Positions 24,241 to 33,514 are shown, counted from the stretch's first letter. The stretch is DNA of 47,440 nucleotides from Hydrogenophaga sp. (GCF_018780075.1 NZ_JADMKB010000051.1:1-47440), one strand, 5' to 3'. Notes: generated from the letters alone by a model not told the origin. A program made the numbers and translations.

Positions 24241-24936
24241 TCACCGGACCTGTTCGCTTTCCGATGTCGAAGATCGCTTCTCCAGCACCAGCAGCCAGTG
24301 TCCGTACCACCACGTGTTGAAATGGTCTAGCCGCATCACGCGCATACCCCTTGGGACGGCCCAGGCTTCCACCTGATCAGGGTCCAGATGCTCGACCCAC
24401 TGGCGAGCCATGATCAGATCGTGCATCCGGTTGGCAGCCGCACGCCAGCGCGGGCGGACCACCATGTCCTTGACAATGAGCAGTCCCCCCTCCGGCACCA
24501 CATCGCACAGGGCACCCACAAATGCAGCCTTGTGCTGGTTGGGTACATGATGGAGCACATCAATCACGGTGACCACTTCATGACCCAGGTCGGGAATGCC
24601 TTGCGCAATGGACCGATGTTCGAAGTCAACCACCGCCGAAAGCCCGTGCTGGTCAGCCATCTGGCGTGCAACCTCAATGGCCGGAGCCGCCACGTCGAAG
24701 CCATGACCTTGACGGATGTGGCCCAGCCTTGCCAACAGGTTCAGCAGCAGCCCGTGACCACATCCAACGTCCAGCACGCTCGATTGCGCTGGAACTTCAT
24801 TGATCACCTCGTGCAATGGGCAGATGTGCGAACGGTATGTCGCCATCAGCCTGACCTTGGCGCTGGCTGCTCCAGCATAGAGGGGAGAAGCAAGCCGCTG
24901 TATGTCTGCGGGCGACAGGTTGATTTCGGTGGACAT
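24241..24936 (-). CDS. Class I SAM-dependent methyltransferase
   Basis: A 231-residue methyltransferase with the SAM-binding motif LDVGCGHG at residues 55-62, the acidic end of the second strand in GFDVAAPAIE, and a motif IV region VVTVIDVLHHVPNQ. The ending GGLLIVKDMV is typical of Methyltransf_11/23 proteins. It follows the GT39 gene by 24 bases on the same strand and closes that operon. The substrate may be a sugar hydroxyl or carboxyl of the polysaccharide; nothing in the sequence fixes it. Confidence 0.85.
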   Translation of the reverse strand: MSTEINLSPADIQRLASPLYAGAASAKVRLMATYRSHICPLHEVINEVPAQSSVLDVGCGHGLLLNLLARLGHIRQGHGFDVAAPAIEVARQMADQHGLSAVVDFEHRSIAQGIPDLGHEVVTVIDVLHHVPNQHKAAFVGALCDVVPEGGLLIVKDMVVRPRWRAAANRMHDLIMARQWVEHLDPDQVEAWAVPRGMRVMRLDHFNTWWYGHWLLVLEKRSSTSESEQVR

Positions 24937-24960
24937 GGCGTCGACAAGACTTTCCGCTGA

Positions 24961-26271
24961 TCAGTGCAAAGGTGTGTTGGCTTCGACCGAGCGCCGGCTC
25001 TGGCGCCAGTTGACCAACTGGACAAGGCCAAGAGCTGCCAGGATGGCCCACTGCCCGGCAAAGGCCAGGTGGTAACGTTCCTGGGACACCACGACCATGT
25101 GGATCGCGGTGAAGTACAGGATGCTCAGCATGATCGGAGAGAACAGGGTGTTCTGGAGGCCGGACCTGCGCAGCGACGACCAGATCCCTGCGGCAGCCAG
25201 CAGACAGATCAGCGCCCACGAGCCCTGGGTCATGCGCTTGAGTCGGTGTTCCCATGTCTTGCCGAATGTTTGGCGAATGCCTGGCGAGTTCCAGCCCACA
25301 CCCACAGATTCGTTGGTGTACAGGATCAACAGCTTCCTGACGGCGCGTTCCGCAAATGCCGCTGGGTCCTGGAGGATGTAGTCCATGGCCTCTTGTTTGA
25401 GCACTCGCGCTTTTTCGTTCTCGGGCAGGTGGCTGTACTGAGGTGGCACCACCATATAGCGGCCGTCGGTTCCGGGTGTGTTGCCCATCCAGAGTGTGAT
25501 TCCACCGTTGGTGGAAATGAGCACCGGCTCCCCGTAAAGCTGATGGTTGCGCCAGGTCCAGGGTGCGATGACGACGGCCATGACGGTGCCGGCCAAGGCC
25601 ACGCAGCGGGCCTGGGCAAGGAGTGCGGGCAGGGTGACCCGTGACGTGAGCAGCAAGCCAGCGGCGTACACCAGCGGCAGCAGCAGCGCCTGTGGGCGAA
25701 CCAGGGCCGCGAATCCGAGCACCAAGCCGGCCAGCAGTGACTTGGACGTGGCGCCGAGCCTGGGATGGGTCCAAAGGTCCAGCGCAAGCAAAGTGAAGAA
25801 TACAAAGGGCAGTTCACTCGCCAGGATGGTTGGGTACATGACGAGCGTGGGCCAGGTGGCCAAGATGAGGGCGCTCAGCACCGCCGTCTGCTGGTTCCAG
25901 AACCGGGCCGCCAGTCTTGCCGTCACCCAGAGAATGCCCACCGACAGGGCGATGTTCATCGCGATGATGGGTTCGTAGCGGATACCAAACAGCGCGTACA
26001 GGGTGGCATGAAGGAACGTGGTGCCCGGCGGCCAGAACGCAGTAGGGTGGCTTGCGACCACGCCGAAGGTGCCTTCCTGCACAAGAGTCCGTGCAAAAGC
26101 ATCGTAGGCTGCGCCGTCGGAAAAGGGGATCACGGGAACCCACCAGGCCCAGATGAGACGCAACGCCACTGCCAGCACCGTCAGCAGGACCAGAGAGCGG
26201 GTCCAGCGCAGTTCGCGAGATTCTTGGTTGTACGGTTGCGCGTTCATTCTGTGTTTGAAAGCTTGGATCAA
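24961..26271 (-). CDS. ArnT-like membrane glycosyltransferase (GT39/GT83-type)
   Basis: A 436-residue integral membrane protein with roughly ten or more hydrophobic segments. After the first one, a periplasmic loop carries FSDGAAYDAFA (D52 and D57), the place of the catalytic Asp in ArnT and protein mannosyltransferase relatives. Next come WPPGTTFLHATLYALFG and the RPQALLLPL segment of the PMT_2 fold, then a smaller soluble C-terminal loop. Such enzymes take a sugar from undecaprenyl or dolichyl phosphate at the periplasmic face. It lies 19 bases downstream of the HAD-UbiA gene, which could supply such a donor. The start may be the ATG at 26247 instead of 26271. Confidence 0.85.
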   Translation of the reverse strand: MIQAFKHRMNAQPYNQESRELRWTRSLVLLTVLAVALRLIWAWWVPVIPFSDGAAYDAFARTLVQEGTFGVVASHPTAFWPPGTTFLHATLYALFGIRYEPIIAMNIALSVGILWVTARLAARFWNQQTAVLSALILATWPTLVMYPTILASELPFVFFTLLALDLWTHPRLGATSKSLLAGLVLGFAALVRPQALLLPLVYAAGLLLTSRVTLPALLAQARCVALAGTVMAVVIAPWTWRNHQLYGEPVLISTNGGITLWMGNTPGTDGRYMVVPPQYSHLPENEKARVLKQEAMDYILQDPAAFAERAVRKLLILYTNESVGVGWNSPGIRQTFGKTWEHRLKRMTQGSWALICLLAAAGIWSSLRRSGLQNTLFSPIMLSILYFTAIHMVVVSQERYHLAFAGQWAILAALGLVQLVNWRQSRRSVEANTPLH

Positions 26272-26290
26272 GACGGGGTAACTGGCTGGT

Positions 26291-27787
26291 TCAAAGCTGG
26301 AGCAGGGTAGCGCCCATGAGGATCAAAGCCACCACAGCGCCAGTGGCCCAAGTTTCAGGGTCTTTGGCTGCAAAAAAAATAGGGTCTTCGTCCATATAGC
26401 CTCTGGCCGTCACCAACCACATGCGCGTGACCCACAAGAGCATCAAGGGCGCGATCAGCCAAAGCAACTCGGACGACCGGTAGAGCTCCGAGACCTCGGG
26501 GCTGTGGATGTACAGCGCTAGCACCAAGACCGCAAGGTAACCGCTGGCCGCGCCCAGGCCCTGCAGCACGGCCACGTCTTCGGTTGAATACTCTCGCCCG
26601 CGGAGTTTGCCAAGGGTCAGGCCTGTTGCCACCTCCTTCTTGCGCACCTCCACGAGTTCCGCCACCCGCTTGACCAGTGCGAGCGAGAGAAAGATGAACA
26701 TCGAAAAGGCCAGCAGCCAGAACGAAAGGCTGATGCCGGTGGCAAGCGCTCCGGCGATGATGCGCAGGGTGTACAGCCCGGCCAGCACGATCACGTCCAA
26801 GCTGGCCAACCGCTTGAGCCACAGCGAATACAGCAACGTGGTCAGCAGATAGGCGGCAAGCGCCCACTGGAACGTCACTGGAAGGAGCAGAGCCAGACCC
26901 ACTCCGAGAACCAGCAACACGACGATGGCGGCCAGACCGGCACGCACGTCGAGGTGCCCAGCGGCAAACGGCCGCATTCTCTTTTTGTGATGATGTCGAT
27001 CGGCTTCGAGGTCCATCAGGTCGTTGATGAGGTAGGTGGATGAAGCACAAGCGCCGAAGCTGACGAAAGCCAGCAGTACCGCGCCCAGGGCCTGGACGTT
27101 CAGTACCTCATGGGCGGTGATGATCGGCACCAGCAGCAGCAAGTTCTTGAGCCATTGCTGCAGCCGGATGGCCCTGAGCCAAGTCCGCCATCCAGTGCCT
27201 GGGTGTGGGATGTCCCTGTGAGGGATGCCCATGCCCGCGACCTGCCGCACCACCGATCTCGGTGCGTGAACGGTCACCGCAGCCCCTGACTTTTGCCAGA
27301 CGGCCAAGTCCACGCGTCCGTTGGCCACGTACTCGAATTGTCTGGATCCGAATGTCCGCTCCAGAAGGGCTGCCTTGTTGGAACCGATCAGGTTCTGGCT
27401 TTCGCTGGTGGCCAGGACGGTGTCGAACAATGGCACGTGGTCAGCGACCTGTTGAGCCAGGCTTTCGTGGCTGCCCGTCACCAGCGCCACGTGGCGACCC
27501 TCTTCGCGGGCCTTTTGAATCAAGGCCAGCACCTCAGCCTGGTACGGGAGCACCGTGACGTCGAGTTGCGAAGCCTGAACCAGTCGATGCTTCAGATAGC
27601 TCCGGCCCTTCAGCCACCAGAACGGCAACACAAAGACAAGCCAGGGCCGACCCTTGAGCGCACCCAGCAAACACTCGAACGTCAGATCCGTTCGAACCAA
27701 GGTTCCATCCAGATCGATACACAAGGCACGCGCCAACGGTTTCTCAGAGGGGCGTTGCGACATCGACGGAGTACATTCGGAAGTCAT
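26291..27787 (-). CDS. HAD phosphatase-like / UbiA prenyltransferase fusion
   Basis: A 498-residue two-domain protein. Residues about 20-180 are a HAD-like domain with the nucleophile motif CIDLDGTL (D25, D27); the later GDxxxD motif is degraded to ANGRVD, though one Asp remains. Residues about 205-498 are a UbiA-type prenyltransferase with LINDLMDLEADR (N255, D256, D259, D263) and eight or nine membrane segments. UbiA proteins of this branch include DPPR synthase, which moves 5-phosphoribose onto polyprenyl phosphate; a separate phosphatase then removes the 5-phosphate. The fusion could do both steps and make a lipid-linked pentose. I chose the ATG at 27787 because GGGGAG lies ten bases upstream; the frame continues to 27898 but would overlap the divergent EamA gene. 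Confidence 0.88.
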   Translation of the reverse strand: MTSECTPSMSQRPSEKPLARALCIDLDGTLVRTDLTFECLLGALKGRPWLVFVLPFWWLKGRSYLKHRLVQASQLDVTVLPYQAEVLALIQKAREEGRHVALVTGSHESLAQQVADHVPLFDTVLATSESQNLIGSNKAALLERTFGSRQFEYVANGRVDLAVWQKSGAAVTVHAPRSVVRQVAGMGIPHRDIPHPGTGWRTWLRAIRLQQWLKNLLLLVPIITAHEVLNVQALGAVLLAFVSFGACASSTYLINDLMDLEADRHHHKKRMRPFAAGHLDVRAGLAAIVVLLVLGVGLALLLPVTFQWALAAYLLTTLLYSLWLKRLASLDVIVLAGLYTLRIIAGALATGISLSFWLLAFSMFIFLSLALVKRVAELVEVRKKEVATGLTLGKLRGREYSTEDVAVLQGLGAASGYLAVLVLALYIHSPEVSELYRSSELLWLIAPLMLLWVTRMWLVTARGYMDEDPIFFAAKDPETWATGAVVALILMGATLLQL

Positions 27788-27818
27788 TTCAAGCGCGCTC
27801 CCCATTGAAAGGCCACCG

Positions 27819-28193
27819 GTGAACCGTTCGATGCTGATGCTCATTTTGGCCAATGTGGCCATGACATCCCTCGCCCAGATCGTGCTCAAGGCAGGCATGA
27901 GCGCACCGGACGTCGTTCGTGCGCTGGCCGGTGGGCTTCGCCTGCCCGCTTTGGTGACCGTTTTCCTTCATCCGTGGGTGATGATCGGTCTGGCCTTGTA
28001 CGCGGGTGCAGCCGTGGTCTGGTTGCTGGTGTTGGCCAAAGTCGATGTCAGCCTGGCCTACCCGTTTGTGGGTTTGGGATTTGTGGTGACGATGGTACTT
28101 GCCTGGGCATTCATGGGCGAAGCGGTTTCCGCCACGCGCATCGCAGGCACCTTGCTCATCATGGCTGGCGTGGTCGTGCTGGCTCGGTCCTGA
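27819..28193 (+). CDS. Small EamA/SMR-type membrane transporter, candidate lipid-sugar flippase
   Basis: A 124-residue protein with four hydrophobic segments, half the size of a standard EamA exporter and in the range of ArnE/ArnF and SMR proteins. It starts at the GTG at 27819 with GAAAGG six bases upstream. Recognisable features are LANVAMTSLAQIVLKAGM, the LAKVDVSLAYPFVGLGF block and the terminal GTLLIMAGVVVLARS. It diverges from the HAD-UbiA gene with only 31 bases between starts, so the two are probably co-regulated. ArnE/F-like proteins flip undecaprenyl-phosphate sugars, which would link the UbiA product to the ArnT-like enzyme. A drug-export role cannot be excluded. Confidence 0.82.
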   Translation: MNRSMLMLILANVAMTSLAQIVLKAGMSAPDVVRALAGGLRLPALVTVFLHPWVMIGLALYAGAAVVWLLVLAKVDVSLAYPFVGLGFVVTMVLAWAFMGEAVSATRIAGTLLIMAGVVVLARS

Positions 28194-28276
28194 GTCTTGC
28201 CCAGCCGGTCGACGCAATCGCCCGACGATGGTGGATGGAGGGTGTAGGGGCATCATGGGTCCGGTCATCCTGTCGG

Positions 28277-29362
28277 TCAACGTGCGCCGGGCATCCGGCC
28301 AGAGAGTCGCACCAGCAAGGCGCCTTGGACAAAATGGCCACGACTGTCCCGCCCATAGCGGCCCTGGAGGTCGATCCGCCGCAGCGTCCATGGCGGAGCA
28401 AGGCGGCGGTTGATGCCGTAGCGGGTGGTCACTGCTTGAGCGTAGCCGGCTCGCTTCACCGCAAGGACCACACGCTCATCGTGATCGCCGTTGGGATAGC
28501 AGAAGGAGATCACTGGTTGCTGGACTTGTGCTTCCATGCGTTGTCGCGACCCCTCCACCTCTTTGCGAAGGGTTTCGTCGTCGACCAGAGGCAATATCGG
28601 GTGGCTTGAGCTGTGGGATCCAATTTCATGTCCATCCTTCAGCATCTGACGGATGTGGTTCCAGTCCATCATGCCATCCCATTCGGGACGCAACGGCTTG
28701 CCGGCAAGCCGTTCAAGCTGCCTGACTCTCGAGGCCCTTTCGCCTGGCGTCAACGCCTTGGCGGCCGTGACCGCCAGTGCAACTGGATCGACTTCCCATG
28801 CGTTGATGCCAAGGTCCTTCAGCCAGCGATTCAGCTCCGCGGACCTTTTGGCCAGCGCGTGGTGGATGGCAAAGGCCATGCGGTCATGCCACAGCAGTTC
28901 ACCATCGTCGGCCGCCGCCGATACGACGAAAAAGCTGGCGCGCACGCCCCGTGACTGCAGCACTGGGCGCGCGAACAGGTAGTTGTCGATTTGACCGTCG
29001 TCGAAGGTGATCGCGAGCAGTGGTTTGCCGGCATGGTTGCCCGATGCTTTGAGTTGCATCATGTCGTGCAGCGAACCAACGGTGTAGTATTTCTGGAACG
29101 CACCGACGAAGTGGTCCAGTTCCTCGGGTGTCACCGCGATCGCAGGCAGGGGATAACCGGCCAGCATGGTCGGCGGTAGCACTCGGTGGAAGGTGACGAT
29201 GGTCAACTGGTCTTTCGCCCACAGTGCCGGCGACGAAAGGCCGGTGACGCGCAGGCTTTCGCCGACGGTATCCCTGACATACGACTTGATTCTGCGAATG
29301 GCCGGTTTCATGGGCTTGCCAAAGGTTCGTTCGGAGGTGACGCTTGGGTAGCAGGGAGCCAC
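28277..29362 (-). CDS. Polysaccharide deacetylase family protein
   Basis: A NodB-homology carbohydrate esterase of about 361 residues. The metal and catalytic residues are visible in LLAITFDDGQIDN (T119-D122) and in the histidine pair of IGSHSSSHPIL; a later conserved stretch is ISFCYPNGDHD. Such enzymes N-deacetylate amino sugars in EPS, often at or outside the inner membrane. The GTG at 29362 has GGAAGG just upstream, nine bases after the stop of the preceding gene; the ATG at 29311 is the alternative. It closes the minus-strand operon starting at 34416. Partial deacetylation would free amino groups in the polymer, which matters if acyl groups are later attached. Confidence 0.88.
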   Translation of the reverse strand: MAPCYPSVTSERTFGKPMKPAIRRIKSYVRDTVGESLRVTGLSSPALWAKDQLTIVTFHRVLPPTMLAGYPLPAIAVTPEELDHFVGAFQKYYTVGSLHDMMQLKASGNHAGKPLLAITFDDGQIDNYLFARPVLQSRGVRASFFVVSAAADDGELLWHDRMAFAIHHALAKRSAELNRWLKDLGINAWEVDPVALAVTAAKALTPGERASRVRQLERLAGKPLRPEWDGMMDWNHIRQMLKDGHEIGSHSSSHPILPLVDDETLRKEVEGSRQRMEAQVQQPVISFCYPNGDHDERVVLAVKRAGYAQAVTTRYGINRRLAPPWTLRRIDLQGRYGRDSRGHFVQGALLVRLSGRMPGAR

Positions 29363-29371
29363 CTTGCCTTC

Positions 29372-30352
29372 CTACTTGTATTCGATGAGGGCGCCGGCTC
29401 GGCCTCGCCGGCGGCCGGCATGAAATCGCCAGATGCCCACCGTTTCTGCAAAACGGCTCAGCACGGAAAGCAAGGCGTGGGCCAGTGAACCTGATCGGAA
29501 CCACATCCGGATCACCTGCAGTGGATACAGGCCCAATAGCAGCCAGGCCCAGGGGCCCTGTAACAGGCTCAGCAGCATGGCCGAAGCAGGTACTCCGATG
29601 GACCAAGCCAGCGCGCGGACGTTTTCCTTCACCCAATGCCGGTAGGGGCTTCGACCATGCAGCCAGGCGCCTTCGCCATAGGCATGTCCCGAGCGGACAC
29701 TGCGTGTCCACCATTGAGCGAAGCGTTGCATGGCTGCATCGTGCAAGGTCATCTCGGCGTTGATTCTCCAGATGGACCATCCGGCACGACGCAATCGCAG
29801 GCACAGTTCGGGCTCTTCGCCGGCAATCAGGCCCGCCCGGTAGCCCCCCGCGGCATGCAGCGCATCACATCGCATCAGGGCGTCACCACCGCAACTGGTC
29901 GCTTCACCCACGGGGGTGTCCCACTCGCGGTCGCACAGCCAGTTGTAGATGCTTTGCTCAGGGTATCGCTCCCGGCGCCGGCCGCAAACGACAGCACAAT
30001 CAGGATGCTCCATGAGGAACGCCACAGCCTTCTGCATCCAGTCCGTTACGACCTCGCAGTCGCCATCAACGAACTGTACGTAGGGGAGGTTGGGGTGCAG
30101 GGACAGCAAGCGCGCGAAGCCCTCGTTGCGTGCTCGTGCCGCAGTGAACGGAATGGACAGGTCCAGCTCGACGACGTCGACACCTGTTCGGCGCGCATGG
30201 TCCACGGAGCCGTCCGATGAGCCGGAGTCGACGTAGACGGTCCGGGTCGATACGACGGCCAGGGAGGCCAGGCAACGCTTGAGGCGTTCGCCCTCGTTGC
30301 GCCCGATCACCACGGCGCCCAGCAGGGTATTCAAGGGTTGGGCTGCAGTCAT
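29372..30352 (-). CDS. GT2 family glycosyltransferase with C-terminal membrane anchor
   Basis: A 326-residue GT-A glycosyltransferase. It opens with GAVVIGRNEGERLKRCL, then VYVDSGSSDGSVD, the DxD metal motif in QFVDGDCEV, CGGDALMR and the acidic AGEEPELCLRLRRAGW. Residues about 240-285 form two hydrophobic segments after the catalytic domain, suggesting membrane attachment. Its ATG overlaps the stop of the upstream GT4 gene (ATGA, 30349-30352). It probably adds a sugar in the same pathway as the GT4 and amidotransferase genes it is coupled to; donor unknown. Confidence 0.9.
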   Translation of the reverse strand: MTAAQPLNTLLGAVVIGRNEGERLKRCLASLAVVSTRTVYVDSGSSDGSVDHARRTGVDVVELDLSIPFTAARARNEGFARLLSLHPNLPYVQFVDGDCEVVTDWMQKAVAFLMEHPDCAVVCGRRRERYPEQSIYNWLCDREWDTPVGEATSCGGDALMRCDALHAAGGYRAGLIAGEEPELCLRLRRAGWSIWRINAEMTLHDAAMQRFAQWWTRSVRSGHAYGEGAWLHGRSPYRHWVKENVRALAWSIGVPASAMLLSLLQGPWAWLLLGLYPLQVIRMWFRSGSLAHALLSVLSRFAETVGIWRFHAGRRRGRAGALIEYK

Positions 30353-31569
30353 CCCAATTCCCGATGCACCGAACTGAAAGCGCGAAACAACTCGGCCAGC
30401 CGTGCTCCTTCAATGCGCGCATCGTGCCGTTGCCGCACGGCATGCTGGCCGGCCGAGCCCATGCTGGCCAGGGTGTCGGGCGAAGCATCAAGACATTGCT
30501 GTAGGGCCTGTCCCAAGGCATCTTCGTTACCGGGAGGCACCAGCCAACCGTTCGTGCCCGCCTCTACCAGTTCCGGAACGCCAGCCACCCAGCTTGATAC
30601 CACTGGCCGACCCAAGGCAAGAGACTCCATCAGGACAACAGGTAGCCCTTCGGCAAAACTGGGCAGCACCAGAGCTTTCGATTCGAGCAACAGTTGGCGA
30701 ACCTGATCTCCCGATACCCAACCCGTGATCCTGACCCGATCGGCGATTCCCAGTTCGCGACAGCGGCCTTCAATCAAGGCGCGAAGCGGGCCGTCTCCAG
30801 CGAGCACCAGCTTGGAACTGGCACCTGTCTTCAATATTCGGGCAAACGCATTCACCAAGCAGATGTGGCCTTTTTCCTCTGACAGGCGTCCCACCGCCAG
30901 GAATCCCGCACCGGATTCAATGGGGGGCGCGGAGCAGTCCAGGTACTCGCGTCCCAGCCCGCAGTGCACCACATGGATGCGCGACCACTGGTCAGGAGGT
31001 ATCCAGCGCATCATCTGGGCCCTGCCATAGTCGCTGACAGCCACAACAAAGGCTGCGGCGCCGATCTTGGCGGGCAGCCCGATGGCCCGGGCATTGTCGG
31101 TTTCGACGGTGCCATGGGCAGTGAAGCTGTAACTGATGCCGCTCAGCTGCGCCGCCAACATGGCCACCTCAGCCGGATTGCTCCCGAAGTGCGCATGAAG
31201 GTGGTTGATCGTGCGCCGTCGTACCAGATCGGCCACCATCGCAGCCTCAAGAAAATAGACCCAGTGCACAGGCATGGGCCTGTCCGCACCCAAGCCCATT
31301 CGGCAGGCCAGCCAGAAGGTCTTCAGGGTGCGCACCGGAACACGCAGCAGGCAACGAAGGCCGGCGACCAATAGCGCTGCGGTGCCGCCATCCAGCAGCC
31401 GCGTGGTCCGGCCATGTTCCACCCGATCCTGCGGATCGACCACCGGGCCCCCGTCCCGGATCGATATCCTTTCGACATCGATGCCGCAGGCTTCGACCGC
31501 TTCAATCTCGCGCCGGATGAAGGTATGACTGACCTTGGGGTATTCGCTGACGATATAGCCGACACGCAT
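30349..31569 (-). CDS. GT4 family glycosyltransferase
   Basis: A 406-residue GT-B enzyme starting at the ATG at 31569, one base after the stop of the amidotransferase gene. The frame runs further upstream to 32001, but that part is a shadow of the amidotransferase. It begins RVGYIVSEYPKVSHTFIRRE, like the enzyme at 1623-2846. The donor domain has FLAVGRLSEEKGHICLVNA, LAGDGPLRALIE, ITGWVSGDQV and the EX7E-type motif in LPSFAEGLPVVLMESLALG. EPS cytoplasmic glycosyltransferase; donor and acceptor are not determinable. Confidence 0.9.
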   Translation of the reverse strand: MRVGYIVSEYPKVSHTFIRREIEAVEACGIDVERISIRDGGPVVDPQDRVEHGRTTRLLDGGTAALLVAGLRCLLRVPVRTLKTFWLACRMGLGADRPMPVHWVYFLEAAMVADLVRRRTINHLHAHFGSNPAEVAMLAAQLSGISYSFTAHGTVETDNARAIGLPAKIGAAAFVVAVSDYGRAQMMRWIPPDQWSRIHVVHCGLGREYLDCSAPPIESGAGFLAVGRLSEEKGHICLVNAFARILKTGASSKLVLAGDGPLRALIEGRCRELGIADRVRITGWVSGDQVRQLLLESKALVLPSFAEGLPVVLMESLALGRPVVSSWVAGVPELVEAGTNGWLVPPGNEDALGQALQQCLDASPDTLASMGSAGQHAVRQRHDARIEGARLAELFRAFSSVHRELG

Positions 31570-31570
31570 G

Positions 31571-33514
31571 TCACGTACCCACGCGGTTGACCTGGGTCCA
31601 GCGGATGAGGCTGTAAAGCGCCCATAGGCGCGTCCAGTAAAGGCCTTTGGCGCCAGCTTTGAAGGCCATCCACAGGCGCCGCACCTCAGCCGCATCCAGC
31701 CCCGCACCTGAAACCGCAGCCGCATCCAACAAGGTGGCTTCGATTTCCTGCCCCAGTGCCTGCCGTAGCCAGCGATCAAAGGGCAGCTCGAAGCCCGATT
31801 TCGGGCGGTTGAACAACTGAGAGTCCAGTCCCTTGAGGCCCGTGCGTCTGAGCAGGGCTTTGAGACGTACCGGGTGAAACCGTATCGTGTCGGGCAGGCG
31901 GTGCACGACCGACAGCAGGGCCGTATCGACCAGCGGCAGGCGGGTTTCGATGGACGCCGCCATGCTGGTGGCATCGGTGTCCCGCAGCAGCCGTTCGCCA
32001 AGAAACAGACGCTGCTCGAGCATGGCGATGGCGCCCAAGTCTGAACGGCCGGCCGTTTCCTGCGCCAGCTGGCGGTATCGCTCCGGCGGGAGGCCGCTCA
32101 GCAGTCCAGAGTCACTGGCCCGTACCGCCCGAAGAGCGCGCTGGTTGGCAGGCAGGAACAGCGCATAGGCCAGCTGGTAGAGATCGCATGCGGCGGGTCC
32201 TGCGGCGATCATGTCGGGCAACTTGGCCCAGCGCGTCTGGGGCTCATAGGCCTGGCCGGACGATTGCTGGATGCGCCGGACGCCACAGGCCAACCACTGC
32301 CGGGTGATTGAGGGTGCAGAGGCGATCAAGCGGTTGACCTGCTGCATGCGAGGCAAGTCACGGAACGACGAGTACCCTCCGAACAGCTCGTCACCGCCGG
32401 AGCCCACCAGTGCCACCGTGAAGCCGGCATCCCTGACGGCGTGTGACATGAAGAAAGAGTTGAGACCATCGAAACTGGGCTGGTCCAGGCTGTTGAGGGC
32501 AGGCTCCAGCCTGGCGAGGAAATCCTGTTCTGTCAGAAGAACCTCGGTGTGACGTGTGCCGATGGCCTTGGCGACCTGCCGGGCGATGTCACCTTCGTTG
32601 CGCTCGGCCTCGTTGAAGGCCAGTGTGAATGTGTTCACGGTCGACGCGCCAGAGCGGGCGGCCAGGTTGACCACCGCCGATGAGTCGACCCCGCCTGATA
32701 GGAAGACGCCCACCGGGACATCGCTGATCAGGTGGGATCTAACCGAATCCAGCAGTGCGGCCTCAAGCTCTTCCTCCGTCGCCACCGGCCCCTGGCCAGG
32801 TGTGGGGGGGATCCAGTAAGTGAAGCGCCGCATCAGGCGCCCCGAAGTGTCGAACCAGGCGGCTTCGCCGGGCAGCAGGGACTCGATCCCTTGGACCGCC
32901 GTCACTGGCGCAACGGTGAAGCCGTTCCACAAGACCGATTCGACAGCGCGGGCGTCGAGACGATGCTGTGCCAGCAGACCGGATGCCAAGATGGCCCGGA
33001 CCTCCGAAGCGAACACGAGAGTCCAGTCGCCAGCCGTCGCCGGGTTGGAGGCGAAATACAAGGGCTTGATGCCCAGCGGGTCGCGTGCCAGCAGTACATT
33101 GCCAGATCGCTGGTCCCGGAAGGCGAACGCGAACATGCCGCGCAGGTCCTGCAAGGCCTTTTCTCCCCGCTGCGCCAGCAACCGCAGCAGCACGGCTGTG
33201 TCGCCGGGCGATTGAAGGGCCGTCGGGCGATCCTTGAGCTGCTCACGCAGCGCACCGTAGTTGTATATCTCCCCATTGAGGACGATGCAGTCACCCGTCT
33301 CGGGAAGCACCATGGGTTGAATGCCCAGCGGTGACAGATCCAGAATGGCCAGCCGACGGTGCCCGAACAGGACCCTATGGCCATCTGAGGTCGCTGGAGA
33401 TTCCCATTGACCTTGGGCATCGGGTCCTCGCAAGCGCATGGCATCGGTCATGCGCTGCAGGGCACCGCGATGTCGGCCATCTCCCGCGCCGATGATGCCT
33501 GCAATGCCGCACAT
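31571..33514 (-). CDS. asnB: Asparagine synthase-type glutamine amidotransferase
   Basis: A 647-residue class II glutamine-dependent synthetase. The true start is the ATG at 33514, which exposes C2 (MCGIAGIIG) as the N-terminal nucleophile after methionine removal; longer frames would bury it. The glutaminase domain shows HRRLAILDLSPLG and LNGEIYNY. The synthetase domain shows the ATP-pyrophosphatase loop FLSGGVDSSA (residues 271-280) and LVGSGGDELFGGY. AsnB paralogues are regular members of EPS and exosortase-type clusters, where amidation of a uronic acid or other carboxylate is more likely than free asparagine synthesis. The start codon shares one base with the stop of the upstream GT2 gene. 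Confidence 0.92.
   Translation of the reverse strand: MCGIAGIIGAGDGRHRGALQRMTDAMRLRGPDAQGQWESPATSDGHRVLFGHRRLAILDLSPLGIQPMVLPETGDCIVLNGEIYNYGALREQLKDRPTALQSPGDTAVLLRLLAQRGEKALQDLRGMFAFAFRDQRSGNVLLARDPLGIKPLYFASNPATAGDWTLVFASEVRAILASGLLAQHRLDARAVESVLWNGFTVAPVTAVQGIESLLPGEAAWFDTSGRLMRRFTYWIPPTPGQGPVATEEELEAALLDSVRSHLISDVPVGVFLSGGVDSSAVVNLAARSGASTVNTFTLAFNEAERNEGDIARQVAKAIGTRHTEVLLTEQDFLARLEPALNSLDQPSFDGLNSFFMSHAVRDAGFTVALVGSGGDELFGGYSSFRDLPRMQQVNRLIASAPSITRQWLACGVRRIQQSSGQAYEPQTRWAKLPDMIAAGPAACDLYQLAYALFLPANQRALRAVRASDSGLLSGLPPERYRQLAQETAGRSDLGAIAMLEQRLFLGERLLRDTDATSMAASIETRLPLVDTALLSVVHRLPDTIRFHPVRLKALLRRTGLKGLDSQLFNRPKSGFELPFDRWLRQALGQEIEATLLDAAAVSGAGLDAAEVRRLWMAFKAGAKGLYWTRLWALYSLIRWTQVNRVGT

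Noticed and set aside
31570..32001. 144-residue N-terminal extension of the GT4 at 30349
   Set aside because: It overlaps the amidotransferase gene and lacks similarity; the GT4 fold starts at the ATG at 31569.
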